A DNA stretch of 23,878 bases from an uncultured Veillonella sp. (GCF_937981445.1 NZ_CALJON010000053.1:1-23878); one strand, 5' to 3'. Counted from the first letter of the stretch, positions 1-9,410 are shown. Notes: generated by a model from the letters alone, not told the origin. Program-made: numbers and translations.

Positions 1-358
1 CATTTAGCTCATTTATATATAATTGGTATTTTTCACCATCTTTTTTACTTCCAATATTTGTCTTCGTTACATACCCAACTTCATCACTAACAACATGAGG
101 TGCTGCGCCGCGTGTTCTATTCATAGAACTTTCACTCACTGGGAATATTATATATTCCTTTTCTTGTAGAAAACGGCTAGATACATATTCTCCTTCGTGA
201 TTTAAAGTCACTTCAAAAATATCATTCTTCCCTGTTGCACGTTTGCTATCATGGTATAAAGGTAATATACATGGCTCTAAAACAGACTGAGATACATCTA
301 TTAAACCTTGTTGCTCTGCATTATTATAAGTATCTAATAATGCTCTTAGTAAATTCAT
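1..358 (-). CDS. cas8c: Cas8c (Csd1), type I-C Cascade large subunit, N-terminal part
   Basis: This is the start of a gene that continues past the left edge; about 119 N-terminal residues are present. The protein begins MNLLRALLDTYNNAEQQGL and contains LEPCILPLYHDSKRATG and SSMNRTRGAAPHVVSDEVGY. I recognise this as the Cas8c/Csd1 N-terminus (typical start: leader helix, then a region where target-DNA binding residues lie). In type I-C systems Cas8c is the large subunit of the crRNA-guided surveillance complex and helps recognise the PAM. Its ATG overlaps the cas5c stop codon as ATGA, so the two are translationally coupled. No lesion is visible in the part seen. cas7, cas4, cas1, cas2 and the repeat array would be expected further left, outside the window. 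Confidence 0.85.
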   Translation of the reverse strand, partial: MNLLRALLDTYNNAEQQGLIDVSQSVLEPCILPLYHDSKRATGKNDIFEVTLNHEGEYVSSRFLQEKEYIIFPVSESSMNRTRGAAPHVVSDEVGYVTKTNIGSKKDGEKYQLYINELN

Positions 359-1116
359 TCAACATCACACTCCTCATACCAGTTGTATTCCTGATTAACC
401 ATTTTTACTTTACTAAAATTAACCTTCTGATATTCACGCAAATTATGTGAGATCTTACATTCTTCCGGCCGTACAAAGTTAATCTTTCCATTCATCATAA
501 ATATAGGTGTAAAATTAGAATATAAACGATTATCTTCATATGTTTTCTTCCCCGTACTTTCCCCAGGATATATAAACGAATGAAACATAATCCCCAAAGA
601 AATATCCCCCTTATATGCAGTTTCTAGTTGTTCATACTCTGATTGCTTTAATCGTTCCACATGTGCAATACATTCTCTTGCACCTAAAAACACATCATGT
701 CTTCCACCTTTTTTCATAGAACGTAAAATAATCTGCTCATGTTTGATTTCATTCCAATCAGCTTCCAATTCAGGATAAGCCTTATTCCACTCAAAATGAT
801 ATTCAATAGCATAGGCTACATTTTTTAAATATGTAACATAAGTCAAATCTTTTTTTTGTAATCCTGTTTTTGTATCATTTGTTCCTAGTGGTAATAAAAC
901 CCCTTTAGTTTCCATAGCTATAGGCTCTAATACCTTCACACTATCTATAACATAGTAAATACTTGGTTTCCAATAAACTGCTTCAACAATACCTTTTAGT
1001 GCCTGATATGTAGGCACTTGGTATGTAAATTTCTCACCTCCACCTTTTGACATAGGGTCAGTAAATAAAGCATACTCTCCAAACACTTTCAAATAAAATG
1101 GATTTGATTTAAACAT
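355..1116 (-). CDS. cas5c: Cas5c (Cas5d), type I-C crRNA-processing endoribonuclease
   Basis: The 253-residue product opens FKSNPFYLKVFGEYALFTDP, a typical Cas5 start (the beta strand and glycine-rich turn of a RAMP/ferredoxin fold), followed by FTYQVPTYQALKGIVEAVYW, the conserved Cas5 helix. Length and order fit Cas5c. In type I-C, which lacks Cas6, this family cuts the CRISPR precursor RNA within the repeat and then stays bound to the 5' handle in Cascade. The start ATG has an AAGGAGAGG ribosome binding site five bases upstream and follows the broken cas3 by 12 bases; its stop overlaps the cas8c start. The gene looks intact, so Cascade assembly could persist even though Cas3 is destroyed. 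Confidence 0.9.
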   Translation of the reverse strand: MFKSNPFYLKVFGEYALFTDPMSKGGGEKFTYQVPTYQALKGIVEAVYWKPSIYYVIDSVKVLEPIAMETKGVLLPLGTNDTKTGLQKKDLTYVTYLKNVAYAIEYHFEWNKAYPELEADWNEIKHEQIILRSMKKGGRHDVFLGARECIAHVERLKQSEYEQLETAYKGDISLGIMFHSFIYPGESTGKKTYEDNRLYSNFTPIFMMNGKINFVRPEECKISHNLREYQKVNFSKVKMVNQEYNWYEECDVE

Positions 1117-1128
1117 GAGATCCTCTCC

Positions 1129-3827
1129 TTAGTATATTAAATTGTCAAATTCTCCCTTTTTTAGTCCAGTCTTCAAATTATATCCTTCAGTTGATAAAAT
1201 ACATATCTTCTTATCTAATTCAAAATGCAAATATTCTTCATAGCTAGATACTGCATTTTTATGTATCGAAATTGTATATGGCTGTAACTGTTTTAGAATA
1301 TGCTTTAATTGCCCATAATATTCTACATTACAATAGTCACTAATTTTATCAACTAATATGTATAGCTGTTCCAACAGTCGATGATTATTATAAGGAACTA
1401 TCGCCGTTATGGATTGATCATCAATTAACTTAAACTGTTCTCCTGCTAACTTAAAACTTTGTTTTAGAGCTCCTTTAATTCTATTAACAGAATGATTCTG
1501 TAAATAATATTCACATATACGCCTATTAGTGCTTAATAGCTCTAATAAAGTCTGTTGAATAAAGCTCTTTTCTAATGGATAAGATAACTCCAAAGAGTTA
1601 TTATTAATATTTTTATATAACCTTTTATAATACTCATCCAACAACATATATATAGAATTCGTCATCTCATAGCTAGAATCCTCTTCACAATATTTCAAAT
1701 TGTTTTTATCTATATTAGTTAGTGTAAGTCTAGTAGCTAAGCATTCACTTTGGAAAATCGATAAGTTATGTAAATTGGATTCACTATATTCCATCAAATA
1801 AACAATTCCTTTATCTTTTAATTTTCCCTCACGATTACATCTCCCTGCTGACTGAATAATACTTGATATTCCAATTAGGTCTCTATATACAATATCGAAG
1901 TCTACATCCACCCCAGCTTCAATAAGTCGAGTACTTATACAAATTAAAGGTCTATCACTTTTTTTATCTCTAATTTTTCTTAAGTGTAGTTTTATTTCTT
2001 CAATAAAATCTAAGCGATGAGCTGCGCACTGATTAGTAGTTAAATAATATAACAATGGTTCAAATTCGCTCTCAATCCCCGACACATCGCCTGCACTATC
2101 AATATATCCAGCCATAGAATCCTTTTCAGATACTTCATTAAACTTTCTAGATAGTGCATCATATAGTTTTTCTACAGCCCCCTTTGTATTTAAAACTATA
2201 AGTATACTTTTCTTGGACTTTAATCGTTCACATATATGATTAACTAGTTCATCAGTTTCTAATTGTTTTTGCCAATCAAGCCCTAATAGACTTCTATATA
2301 TAACACGAGAAAATACATTGCTATTACTATATTCCCTACTAGTCAACTCTGTGATTTCTTGATATTTACTTGTCCCTACAAAATCCTCAGCATCCCCTGT
2401 TAATCCATATATACAAGGATGCTTTAAGACTTCTTTTCTATCATAACTAGGTGGCGTAGCTGTACAATGAATCAATGTAACATTCATACACTTTGTCAAA
2501 AAATTCATCATTAAATTATAAATATATACTGTATTTGCTGGTAAACTCTGTATTTCATCAACTATAATGGTTGAATTAATTAATTTTGCAAATCGCCTTA
2601 TTTTTGAATAAAGTATTACTTAGTTGCACAACTGTTGTTAAAATTACTGGTGCCTCCCAACTTTCTCTTAAGTAAGTAGCAGCCCCATAATCTTCTTTTT
2701 CAGTATTAACTCCATACATATTATTCATATCAGCATCTTCTGTATAGAGATTATCATCCACAATATTACTATGGTGCTCTAAAATATAATCATCATTACC
2801 TATATCTTTACCATTATTTGTTAGAACATTCCGAATTTGTCTAGCATTTTGCTCCAATACAGATAAATAAGCGGTAGTATAAAATATACGAGACTTCTTA
2901 AAACATTTTGCATTTTCTGTCGCAAATCGAAATTACCACTTCTACAAATAGATGCTTTATCTAATACCTCTTCAGCTAATTTATTTCTTACAAAATTCAA
3001 CTCTGATTGAGTCCCTTGAGTCTGTAAAGACTTATAAAAAATATTTGTTTGATTAGATAGTTTATCCCATACTTCTATTAACTCTTTGTCTGTATATCTT
3101 TTATCAACAATCTTTCTTCCAAAATTTGCAGAGTCATAAATATCGGATTCTTTTAAAATTGCCAGCACGACCCTCATCATACAACCTTCGTAAAAAGTTT
3201 GTGCAATTTTCTTATCTGCTTTCGACATTTCTTCATTATATCTAACTAGAAGCTCTTCCTTTAAATAATTCCACTGAATAAATTCTAAAAATCCCTCTAG
3301 ATAAATATCTACTAAAGATTTACCATATATCTCTTGAATTACTTTATCCCATTCTTGAAAAAATCGCTCTTCCCCTATCTTTTCTTCTGTTTTATCTCCA
3401 TCATAATCATCTAAGCGCCGCTCTACATTCAAATTTTCTTCAGTAACTATATCAAATAAACCATGATGAGCTAAAATAGCGTAAATTAATATTTCGTTAT
3501 ATAAAGATCGTGCTCTCTTTTCTTCTTTTAACTCTACGTTCGTTGCTATAATATTTGATACTAAGTGTGATATTTTTTTATCAATCTAGCACCTGTTGTG
3601 GAGTGAATAACCTTCTTATTAGTACCTTCACAAATATATTCCTGAAATGAAGGTCGATATTTTCCGGCATCATGTAATAATCCTAGTAAAAAGCACATAT
3701 GAGGTATACCTATAGATTTCCCCATATCTTTAGCATATGTAGCACAATTTAATAAATGTTCAATTAGTCCTTGCCTTTCCCCTGACCCCTGCTTAATATG
3801 TGCAACTAAATCATGTATATCCATCAT
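1129..3827 (-). pseudogene. cas3: cas3 (type I-C HD nuclease-helicase), inactivated by four lesions
   Basis: Cas3 is the HD-nuclease/superfamily-2 helicase that shreds the target DNA recruited by Cascade. The start is ATG 3827 with AAGGAG six bases upstream. The HD domain is visible (HLLNCATYAKDMG, LLGLLHDAGKYRPSFQEYI, and AHHG after the first shift), as are EQNARQIRNVL, VDEIQSLP (DExx box), TATPP, STRLIEAGVDVDF and QSAGRCNREGK. The coding sequence jumps frame four times: (1) near 3573-3579 in a T7 run (A7 on the coding strand, A8 would restore frame); (2) near 2925-2935, where RSGNF runs straight into RFATENAK and the Walker A segment is missing; (3) near 2597-2606, between NTLFKNK and IRRFAKLINS; (4) near 2513-2520, where two extra bases separate VYIF from NLMMNF. 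From 2511 to 1129 the C-terminal half is open. The protein cannot be made in active form. Confidence 0.9.
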
Positions 3828-3863
3828 AATAAACTCCTTATGTATTTCTAAAATTTCTACACA

Positions 3864-3914
3864 AAAAGCACCTTCACTATAGTTAAATCTCATAACTACA
3901 ACAAAAGTGCTTTT
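3864..3914. promoter_or_regulatory. Nested inverted repeat in the cas operon upstream region
   Basis: AAAAGCAC (3864-3871) is the exact reverse complement of GTGCTTTT (3907-3914), and a second pair, TAGTTA/TAACTA, lies inside it. The element lies about 40-90 bases upstream of the cas3 start, where a promoter or operator would be expected. No good -35/-10 pair is visible, so its role is uncertain. From 3915 to 4141 I see only AT-rich non-coding DNA with no CRISPR repeat. Confidence 0.35.
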
Positions 3915-4141
3915 ATTTAAAGTAATTTATATAATACTAAGTATTCAATTTGAAGCATAATATGTCTATATTGATTTACATAGCCCAGAAATAACATCAT
4001 ATCAAACCTTTCCAAGAATCCATATTATGTATTTCAAGTATACCATTAAAGTACTACTATAACCAATGTCATTCGCTGATTCTTATAAATCACCTTAACA
4101 TTGGATTAGCTTAAATATCAGTGCATAGACGCCTCATACGC

Positions 4142-4429
4142 TTACCTATTCTTCCCCACCTCCCTCAGTCCCCCTTCAATAAACTGAAACAATCCTCGCT
4201 GTGCTTCCAGCCACGCATCACTACGCTCCCAATTATGTTGCTGATTCACTGCATATAAGCCTTGCACGCAAAAAAGAAATATGGATTCGCTTAATGCACG
4301 AGGTAAGTTAATCTCTTTCATAAGTGTTTCTACCTGACGGTCTTTTTCTTTTAAATATAAGCTATTAATAATATATTCACTCAAGCTTTGATCTTTAAAC
4401 ACAGGAGTATATTTACTATCATTAGCCAC
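4142..4429 (-). pseudogene. TetR-family regulator, C-terminal fragment
   Basis: Only about 95 residues remain of what looks like the ligand-binding C-terminal half of a TetR-type repressor: helical, with a typical ending (LFCVQGLYAV, then AWLEAQRGLFQFIEGGLREV). Full TetR proteins are about 190-200 residues and start with a DNA-binding HTH; none is present here. The only available start is a GTG without a convincing ribosome binding site, and the frame stays open a little further into the facing gene without HTH similarity. The fragment stands head-to-head with an equally 5'-truncated hydrolase, so one deletion probably removed both starts and the shared promoter. The family assignment rests on general pattern and is moderate. 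Confidence 0.55.
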
Positions 4430-4447
4430 CCGTTGGCATAAGGGTAA

Positions 4448-4945
4448 TTGAGGGAATATGGCATCATAGGCTTCACTGATGTGTGCGTATTAGAAGAATC
4501 TGCTAATTTTAATGGTGTGACAATTACTAAGCGCTCTGGCTCTCATGGAACCGCCGAAATGTATACAAATAAAGTACTCGCTGGCAATCTCGGAGATGCC
4601 ATGGGTGTTGTGTTCAGCGAAGAAAATGAAAACACGGTGTATTTAATGGGCGATACTATTTGGACCCCCGAAATTAACAAAAACCTCAATCGTTATGAAC
4701 CCGATGTACTCATTATGAATACAGGCTATGCCAAAGTCTTAGGCTATGATGATAGCATTATCATGGGCACCGAAGATGTAGGTAAAGCTGCTAAACTAGC
4801 ACCTAAAGCTAAAATTATTACCGTTCACATGGATACTGTAAATCACACCGCTACTAGCCGCGCTGATATGCACAAGTATGTAAAAGGCTCGGAATTAGAA
4901 AAACAAGTTACCATTCCTGAAGATGGCGAAACGGTTACTTTATAA
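4448..4945 (+). pseudogene. UlaG-like metallo-beta-lactamase-fold hydrolase, C-terminal fragment
   Basis: The fragment carries the second half of a metallo-beta-lactamase-fold protein of the UlaG-like type: GVTITKRSGSHGTAEMY (His ligand region), VYLMGDTIW (metal-bridging Asp), VLIMNTGYAKVLGYD, IIMGTEDV, and the closing IITVHMDTVNH with the last histidine. Full-length relatives are about 250-280 residues; the N-terminal 100 or so, with the HxHxDH metal motif, are missing. The only start is a TTG right after an in-frame TAA, without a good ribosome binding site. It cannot be an active hydrolase as it stands. The 3' end is intact and followed by a strong terminator. Confidence 0.75.
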
Positions 4946-4952
4946 TTAAAAC

Positions 4953-4987
4953 GTCCCTAACCACTGTTTATACAGTCGGTTAGGGAC
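4953..4987. terminator. Bidirectional intrinsic terminator
   Basis: A perfect 10-bp stem GTCCCTAACC/GGTTAGGGAC (with an extra inner ACTG/CAGT pairing) is followed by a T-rich stretch on the plus side and TTTTAA on the minus side. It sits between the convergent hydrolase fragment and the DsbA-like gene and can serve both. Confidence 0.85.
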
Positions 4988-5020
4988 TTCTTTTAATTCG
5001 TTATTGTAATTAGTTTGCTT

Positions 5021-5671
5021 TTAATTCGCTTTGGCTTTCTCTAGCATTTCACGTAGCACTTTCTCAAATTCTTCTACTGGCAAAGCCCCTGGTAAAGCAA
5101 CTTGGTCATTTACCACAAAGAAAGGTACTGCTTGAATGCCATACCGAGCGGCCAAGGCCTCTTCTTCACGTACTTCCTTAGCATAAGCATCAGAGGTTAG
5201 TACCTTCATAGCCTCTTCTTTGGAAATGCCCACTGACACCGCCGCCTCAACTAAGACCTGGTGGTCTGACAAAGCTTTACTTTCTGTAAAATAGGCTTTA
5301 TATAAGGCTTCACTAAGAGCATTAGCCGTCTCTGGTGTCTTTGATTGAGCCAATTTCGTTAAGCGATGCGCATCAAAGGTATTACATTTTTTTGCCTTAT
5401 CATAATGAAAATCAAGCCCAATGGCCTGCCCCATTAAATTAATACCATTAATTTTATCTTCTGCCACCTCACGAGACATACCATATTTTTCAGCAAAGAA
5501 GTCTACGACTGACACATCCATAATAGCAGGTGCATCTGGATCAAGCTCGAAGGCCTTCATCGTAACAGTAAAGTCCCCTTCTCCTTTTAATTTTTGAATT
5601 GCCGCTTCTAAGTGATTACGTCCAATATAACAAAAGGGACAAGCATAATCTGACCAATATATAATTTCCAT
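5021..5671 (-). CDS. DsbA-family oxidoreductase (FrnE-like)
   Basis: This is a 216-residue thioredoxin-fold protein. It begins MEIIYWSDYACPFCYIGRNH with the CPFC redox motif at residues 11-14, carries the helical insertion typical of FrnE/HCCA-type DsbA proteins in the middle, and the cis-proline segment AVPFFVVNDQVALPGA near the end. No signal peptide is present, so it should act in the cytoplasm, as known for FrnE-like disulfide isomerases/oxidoreductases; the substrate cannot be read from sequence. Two ATG codons are adjacent; AGGAGG lies five bases before the second (5671), which I chose. It is monocistronic, ending at the shared terminator. Confidence 0.85.
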   Translation of the reverse strand: MEIIYWSDYACPFCYIGRNHLEAAIQKLKGEGDFTVTMKAFELDPDAPAIMDVSVVDFFAEKYGMSREVAEDKINGINLMGQAIGLDFHYDKAKKCNTFDAHRLTKLAQSKTPETANALSEALYKAYFTESKALSDHQVLVEAAVSVGISKEEAMKVLTSDAYAKEVREEEALAARYGIQAVPFFVVNDQVALPGALPVEEFEKVLREMLEKAKAN

Positions 5672-5712
5672 CATAACCTCCTATAAATAAAGAGAATTTT
5701 CACTTCAAAACC

Positions 5713-5739
5713 AATGGCATACTGTACTCACATACCATT
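5713..5739 (-). terminator. Possible weak terminator after the ABC exporter operon
   Basis: On the minus strand AATGGTAT pairs with ATGCCATT (one G-U) around an 11-base loop and is followed by GGTTTTG. The stem is short and the T run has only four bases, so this is tentative. Confidence 0.35.
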
Positions 5740-5777
5740 ACCTCAAAATCATAAATGTCTAAGCCCTCATACGCATT

Positions 5778-7529
5778 CTACACACTCATACCTTTAGCAT
5801 AATTATTGTATAGCTCTTTATAATAGCCGCCTTTTTCTAATAATTCATCATGTGTGCCTTGTTCCACAATCTGCCCATCATTTACAACGAGTAGAAAGTC
5901 TGCATCACGGATGGTAGACAAGCGATGGGCGATTACTATGCCCGTACGGTCTTTTAAGAGCGTGCTCATAGCCTTTTGCACTTCCACTTCTGTGCGCGTA
6001 TCTACATTCGCTGTCGCTTCATCTAAAATGAGTACACTCGGATTCATCAAAAAGGCCCTTGCAATAGTAATCAACTGACGTTGCCCTTGAGATAAATCAT
6101 CGGCCCCATTCTTTAATATCGTATCATACCCTTGTGGCAATGTACGAATAAAATGGTCAGCCATGGCTAATTTTGCCACTTTTACAATATCCTCACGACA
6201 GGCATCAGGCTTACCATAGGCAATATTATCTGCAATGGTACCCGTGAAAATCCACGTATCTTGCAGTACCATGCCCACCGTTTGGTGCAATGCCTGACGA
6301 GACAAGGAACGAATATCAATGCCATCAATGGAAATGGTGCCGCTAGAAATTTCATAAAAACGCATGATTAAATTCACCAAAGTAGTTTTACCAGCCCCAG
6401 TAGGACCTACAATGGCCACTAAACTGCCACAAGGAATGGTAAAGCATACTTTATCTAATAAAAGTTTATCTGCTGTATAGCCAAAGCACACATTATCAAA
6501 GGTAATAGTGCCTTTAGGCGCCCCGGACCAACACTGGTTGCCTAAGTCCTCTTCTTCTGGAGTATCTAAAATCTCATAAATACGCCCTAAGGCTGCTTGA
6601 GTTTCTTGGAATTTTGTTAAAATATAGGAACTTCGCGATATAGGATCACTTACCTGTGTCACATAGAGGAAGAAGGCCTGAATATCACCTAGGGTAATTT
6701 GCCCGCGCAATACAAATAGGCCCCCCTGAATGGCCACTAATACATAGCCGATTTGGTTCATAAAACTTACCAAAGGCATAATAATTTGTCCCATAAAGCC
6801 TGCCTTACGTTCTGTCTTAAGCAAAGTGCCATTTAGGCCCATTAATTGTTTCGTCATGATGGCCTCTAGGCTAAATGCTTCGATGATTTGTTTACCAGAT
6901 ACAACTTCCTCAACGCCTCCATTAAAAGCACCCAGCGCTTCTTGATGACGCAAGTAAATAGAGCGCGCCCATTTTGAAGTGAAAGACAAACAGATAATGC
7001 CCACTACGATAACACCAATAATGATGGCCGCTAAGGTAGGGCTAATAAGAATCATCATGGTAACAGCACCGGCAATGCCAATAAAAGAAGAAATGAGCCC
7101 AGGAATCCCTTCCTTTAGCGTCTCGCTAATCGCATCTAAATCACTAGTCAAGCGACTCAATAAATCCCCTCGATTACGGGCATTTACATAAGACATAGGA
7201 AGTCTATATAAATGAGCACTCACTCGCTTGCGCAAATCCAGTACCATGGCCTCTGCAACGCCACCCATTATATATTCGCCTATATACGTACAAATAGCAT
7301 GGGCCCCATAGAGCGCAATTAAACCTAAAATAATCGAATCAGATTGGTCCATGATGGTGCCAATATATAGTCCCTTTGCTAAACCACTTACAATGGCATC
7401 CACAAACTGACCTAATAAACGCGGTGCTGTCATTTCAAATAGGGCCGCCCCAATAAGGACCAGCACTAAAAGGAGGAGTAAGGCCCATTGATCTCGTGAC
7501 TCGCTCAAAAATCGTCTAAATAATCTCAT
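5778..7529 (-). CDS. ABC exporter half-transporter, subunit 2 (catalytically complete NBD)
   Basis: This 583-residue half-transporter has an N-terminal six-helix membrane domain (about residues 15-310) and a nucleotide-binding domain with Walker A GPTGAGKTT (near 375), signature LSQGQ (near 478), Walker B VLILDEAT (near 500) and the H-loop IAHRLST. The Walker B glutamate and H-loop histidine are kept; the signature carries a glutamine (LSQGQ). The start ATG (7529) overlaps the upstream stop as ATGA and has GGAGG just before it; a longer in-frame reading from 7574 would sit inside the upstream gene and is not supported. Together with the upstream gene it forms a heterodimeric exporter of the LmrCD/BmrCD/MdlAB kind, probably exporting drugs or lipophilic compounds; the substrate is unknown. 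Confidence 0.9.
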   Translation of the reverse strand: MRLFRRFLSESRDQWALLLLLVLVLIGAALFEMTAPRLLGQFVDAIVSGLAKGLYIGTIMDQSDSIILGLIALYGAHAICTYIGEYIMGGVAEAMVLDLRKRVSAHLYRLPMSYVNARNRGDLLSRLTSDLDAISETLKEGIPGLISSFIGIAGAVTMMILISPTLAAIIIGVIVVGIICLSFTSKWARSIYLRHQEALGAFNGGVEEVVSGKQIIEAFSLEAIMTKQLMGLNGTLLKTERKAGFMGQIIMPLVSFMNQIGYVLVAIQGGLFVLRGQITLGDIQAFFLYVTQVSDPISRSSYILTKFQETQAALGRIYEILDTPEEEDLGNQCWSGAPKGTITFDNVCFGYTADKLLLDKVCFTIPCGSLVAIVGPTGAGKTTLVNLIMRFYEISSGTISIDGIDIRSLSRQALHQTVGMVLQDTWIFTGTIADNIAYGKPDACREDIVKVAKLAMADHFIRTLPQGYDTILKNGADDLSQGQRQLITIARAFLMNPSVLILDEATANVDTRTEVEVQKAMSTLLKDRTGIVIAHRLSTIRDADFLLVVNDGQIVEQGTHDELLEKGGYYKELYNNYAKGMSV

Positions 7530-9373
7530 AGTGCCACCTCCTGAGAGGCTACAATTTGACGGTAAATATGACATGTTTCAACTAATTCTTCATGTGTACC
7601 ATAGCCCACAGCTTGCCCCTGATTTATGAGAAGAATGGCATCAGCCTTACGTGCAGCACTTACTTTTTGCTCTATGGAAATAAAGGCACGCTCTTTATGT
7701 TTAGCCAATTCCTCGTCAATGGCTTGTCGTACCTGTTGTTCTGTAGTTCCGTCAAGGGCAGAAAAGCTATCGTCAAAAATTAAAATCTTCGGACTGCGCA
7801 GTAAGGCTCTCGCCATAGCTAAACGCTGCCGTTGCCCCCCAGATATATTAGTACCACCTTGCGATAATTGATGCTCATAAGTGTCTGGGAGTTTCATAAT
7901 AAACTCCTTAGCTCCCGCTAATGTACAGGCCTTATCAATATGAGCTAAGGTAATCTCTTGATCCTTCCTAGCGCCATAGGAAATATTTTCTGCAATAGAA
8001 CCAGTGAATAAATAGGCTTTTTGTGGCACATATCCAATATATTCTCGAAGCGCTATTAAGTCTTGCTCAAATAAATTCTGTCCAAACAGCTCAATGCGCC
8101 CTGATTCAATAGGGAAGAGACCTAATATTAATTTTGCAATGGTACTTTTCCCTGAACCAATATCACCCATAATAGCCAAATGCTCGCCTTCATGCAAATT
8201 AAAGGATACTTCGTTCAAAGCGGGTTCCTCAGCGTGGTCATAGCGGAAGGTAACATCCTTAAAAGATAAAATAACAGGTCGTTCTGCTAGCCCTCCTTCA
8301 GTAGGATGTGATGCTTTATTCACACCTAGAAGATTCTCATTCGTGCTTAGAAGGTTTCCATTTGTGCCTAGAAGATTTCCATTTGCGCCTAGCGTAGCTC
8401 CATTCGTGCGTAAAAGAGCCCCTTTTACACTAGGATTGGTCGGATTATATTGAAGAATTTCTTGGATTCGATGATAACAAATTAAAGCTTCTGGTACATC
8501 AAGCAACACGAATACAGCCATAAGGAGATTTAACAAAATCAAAGTGGCATACTCGATAATTGCCATAATATCACCAATTTGTAATGTTCCGGCGCTTACA
8601 TTATAGCCCCCAGCCCACAATATAATAACAGTGCTCAAATTAAATATAATCAAAATACTAGGCAAGCCTATCGCATAGGTCCGTGCTAAGCGTGTATTTT
8701 CCCCCGCCATATGCGTAAAGGCGGAAATCTCGCGATTATTTTCATCCGTACTGCGGTTAAAGGCTCGTATCACCGACATACCTAGCATATGATCGCGCAC
8801 TAAGTCAGTAATACTATCAATTTGTAATTGTACCCGCCGTACAATGGGCAATGCCTTCTTTTGAATCAAGGCCATAATTGTAACCATAATAATCATAATC
8901 ACTAAAATCACAAAGCCCAGTTCAGTACTCTTATAAAAAGTCAGCCCTAAGCCACCAAGTATCATGATGGGCATAGGTAAAATTAAATTAATCCCTTCTG
9001 CCAAAACAGATTGTATTTTCTCCACATCTCGCGTAGTCCGCATCAGTAATGTGCCAGTACCAAATTTTGAATAATCCGATAAGGAATAGGCCTGTAGCGC
9101 CTGTACTAAATCAGCACGAAGGGCAAAGCTAATACGGGACGCAATGTGTGAACTCATATATACGGCGAATAAAGCACCTATAACAGTAACTAAGGATGCC
9201 CCTAGCATCTGCGTGCTCAATGAACCTATGACATCCATATTACCTTGTAGTACACCATTATTTATAATAAGTGCCGTCAAAGTTGGCACAATAAGCGCAC
9301 TCGTTACATGAATCATAGAAGCAATAGCAACTAATATAATACTCCCCACTAAGGGTTTTATATATTTATACAT
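7526..9373 (-). CDS. ABC exporter half-transporter, subunit 1 (degenerate NBD)
   Basis: This 615-residue half-transporter has an N-terminal exporter membrane domain and a nucleotide-binding domain with Walker A GDIGSGKST (near 403) and signature ISGGQ (near 508). Walker B reads LIFDD, aspartate where the catalytic glutamate normally is, and the H-loop reads ISIEQKVS with no histidine. These are the usual marks of the inactive site in heterodimeric ABC exporters. Subunit 2 has the complementary state, so the pair has one working and one degenerate ATP site. Residues about 317-352, between the domains, are a run of five seven-residue repeats. A GGAG ribosome binding site lies 17 bases before the ATG at 9373, which is far; an in-frame ATT at 9382 has better spacing, so the exact start is uncertain. 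Confidence 0.9.
   Translation of the reverse strand: MYKYIKPLVGSIILVAIASMIHVTSALIVPTLTALIINNGVLQGNMDVIGSLSTQMLGASLVTVIGALFAVYMSSHIASRISFALRADLVQALQAYSLSDYSKFGTGTLLMRTTRDVEKIQSVLAEGINLILPMPIMILGGLGLTFYKSTELGFVILVIMIIMVTIMALIQKKALPIVRRVQLQIDSITDLVRDHMLGMSVIRAFNRSTDENNREISAFTHMAGENTRLARTYAIGLPSILIIFNLSTVIILWAGGYNVSAGTLQIGDIMAIIEYATLILLNLLMAVFVLLDVPEALICYHRIQEILQYNPTNPSVKGALLRTNGATLGANGNLLGTNGNLLSTNENLLGVNKASHPTEGGLAERPVILSFKDVTFRYDHAEEPALNEVSFNLHEGEHLAIMGDIGSGKSTIAKLILGLFPIESGRIELFGQNLFEQDLIALREYIGYVPQKAYLFTGSIAENISYGARKDQEITLAHIDKACTLAGAKEFIMKLPDTYEHQLSQGGTNISGGQRQRLAMARALLRSPKILIFDDSFSALDGTTEQQVRQAIDEELAKHKERAFISIEQKVSAARKADAILLINQGQAVGYGTHEELVETCHIYRQIVASQEVAL
8318..8422. repeat. Five in-frame 21-bp tandem repeats in the exporter gene
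   Basis: Five consecutive 21-bp units start at 8318, 8339, 8360, 8381 and 8402. Each encodes seven residues of the form (L/T)L(G/S/R)xNxx, for example LLGTNGN, LLSTNEN and LLGVNKA. They fall in the linker between membrane domain and nucleotide-binding domain. Because the unit is a multiple of three, copy-number changes by slippage would keep the frame. Confidence 0.9.
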
Positions 9374-9410
9374 ATAATGAATTTCATAACTCCTTTCCTA
9401 TGTCTGTGCG

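Noticed and set aside
3900..4140. Search for a CRISPR array beside the cas genes
   Set aside because: No repeated 30-36 bp units are present; in type I-C the array normally lies beyond cas2, which is outside the window.
4133..5774. CTCATACGC occurring after two gene ends (about 4133 and 5766)
   Set aside because: A nine-base match with no similar flanks; treated as chance.
5778..7574. Longer start of ABC subunit 2 at 7574
   Set aside because: It would overlap the upstream gene by 49 bases; the ATGA-coupled ATG 7529 has GGAGG in front and gives the normal family length.
9382..9390. Short leader ORF (MKFIICINI) before ABC subunit 1
   Set aside because: The ATG is only two bases after GGAG and the ORF overlaps the exporter start; there is too little evidence for a real leader peptide.
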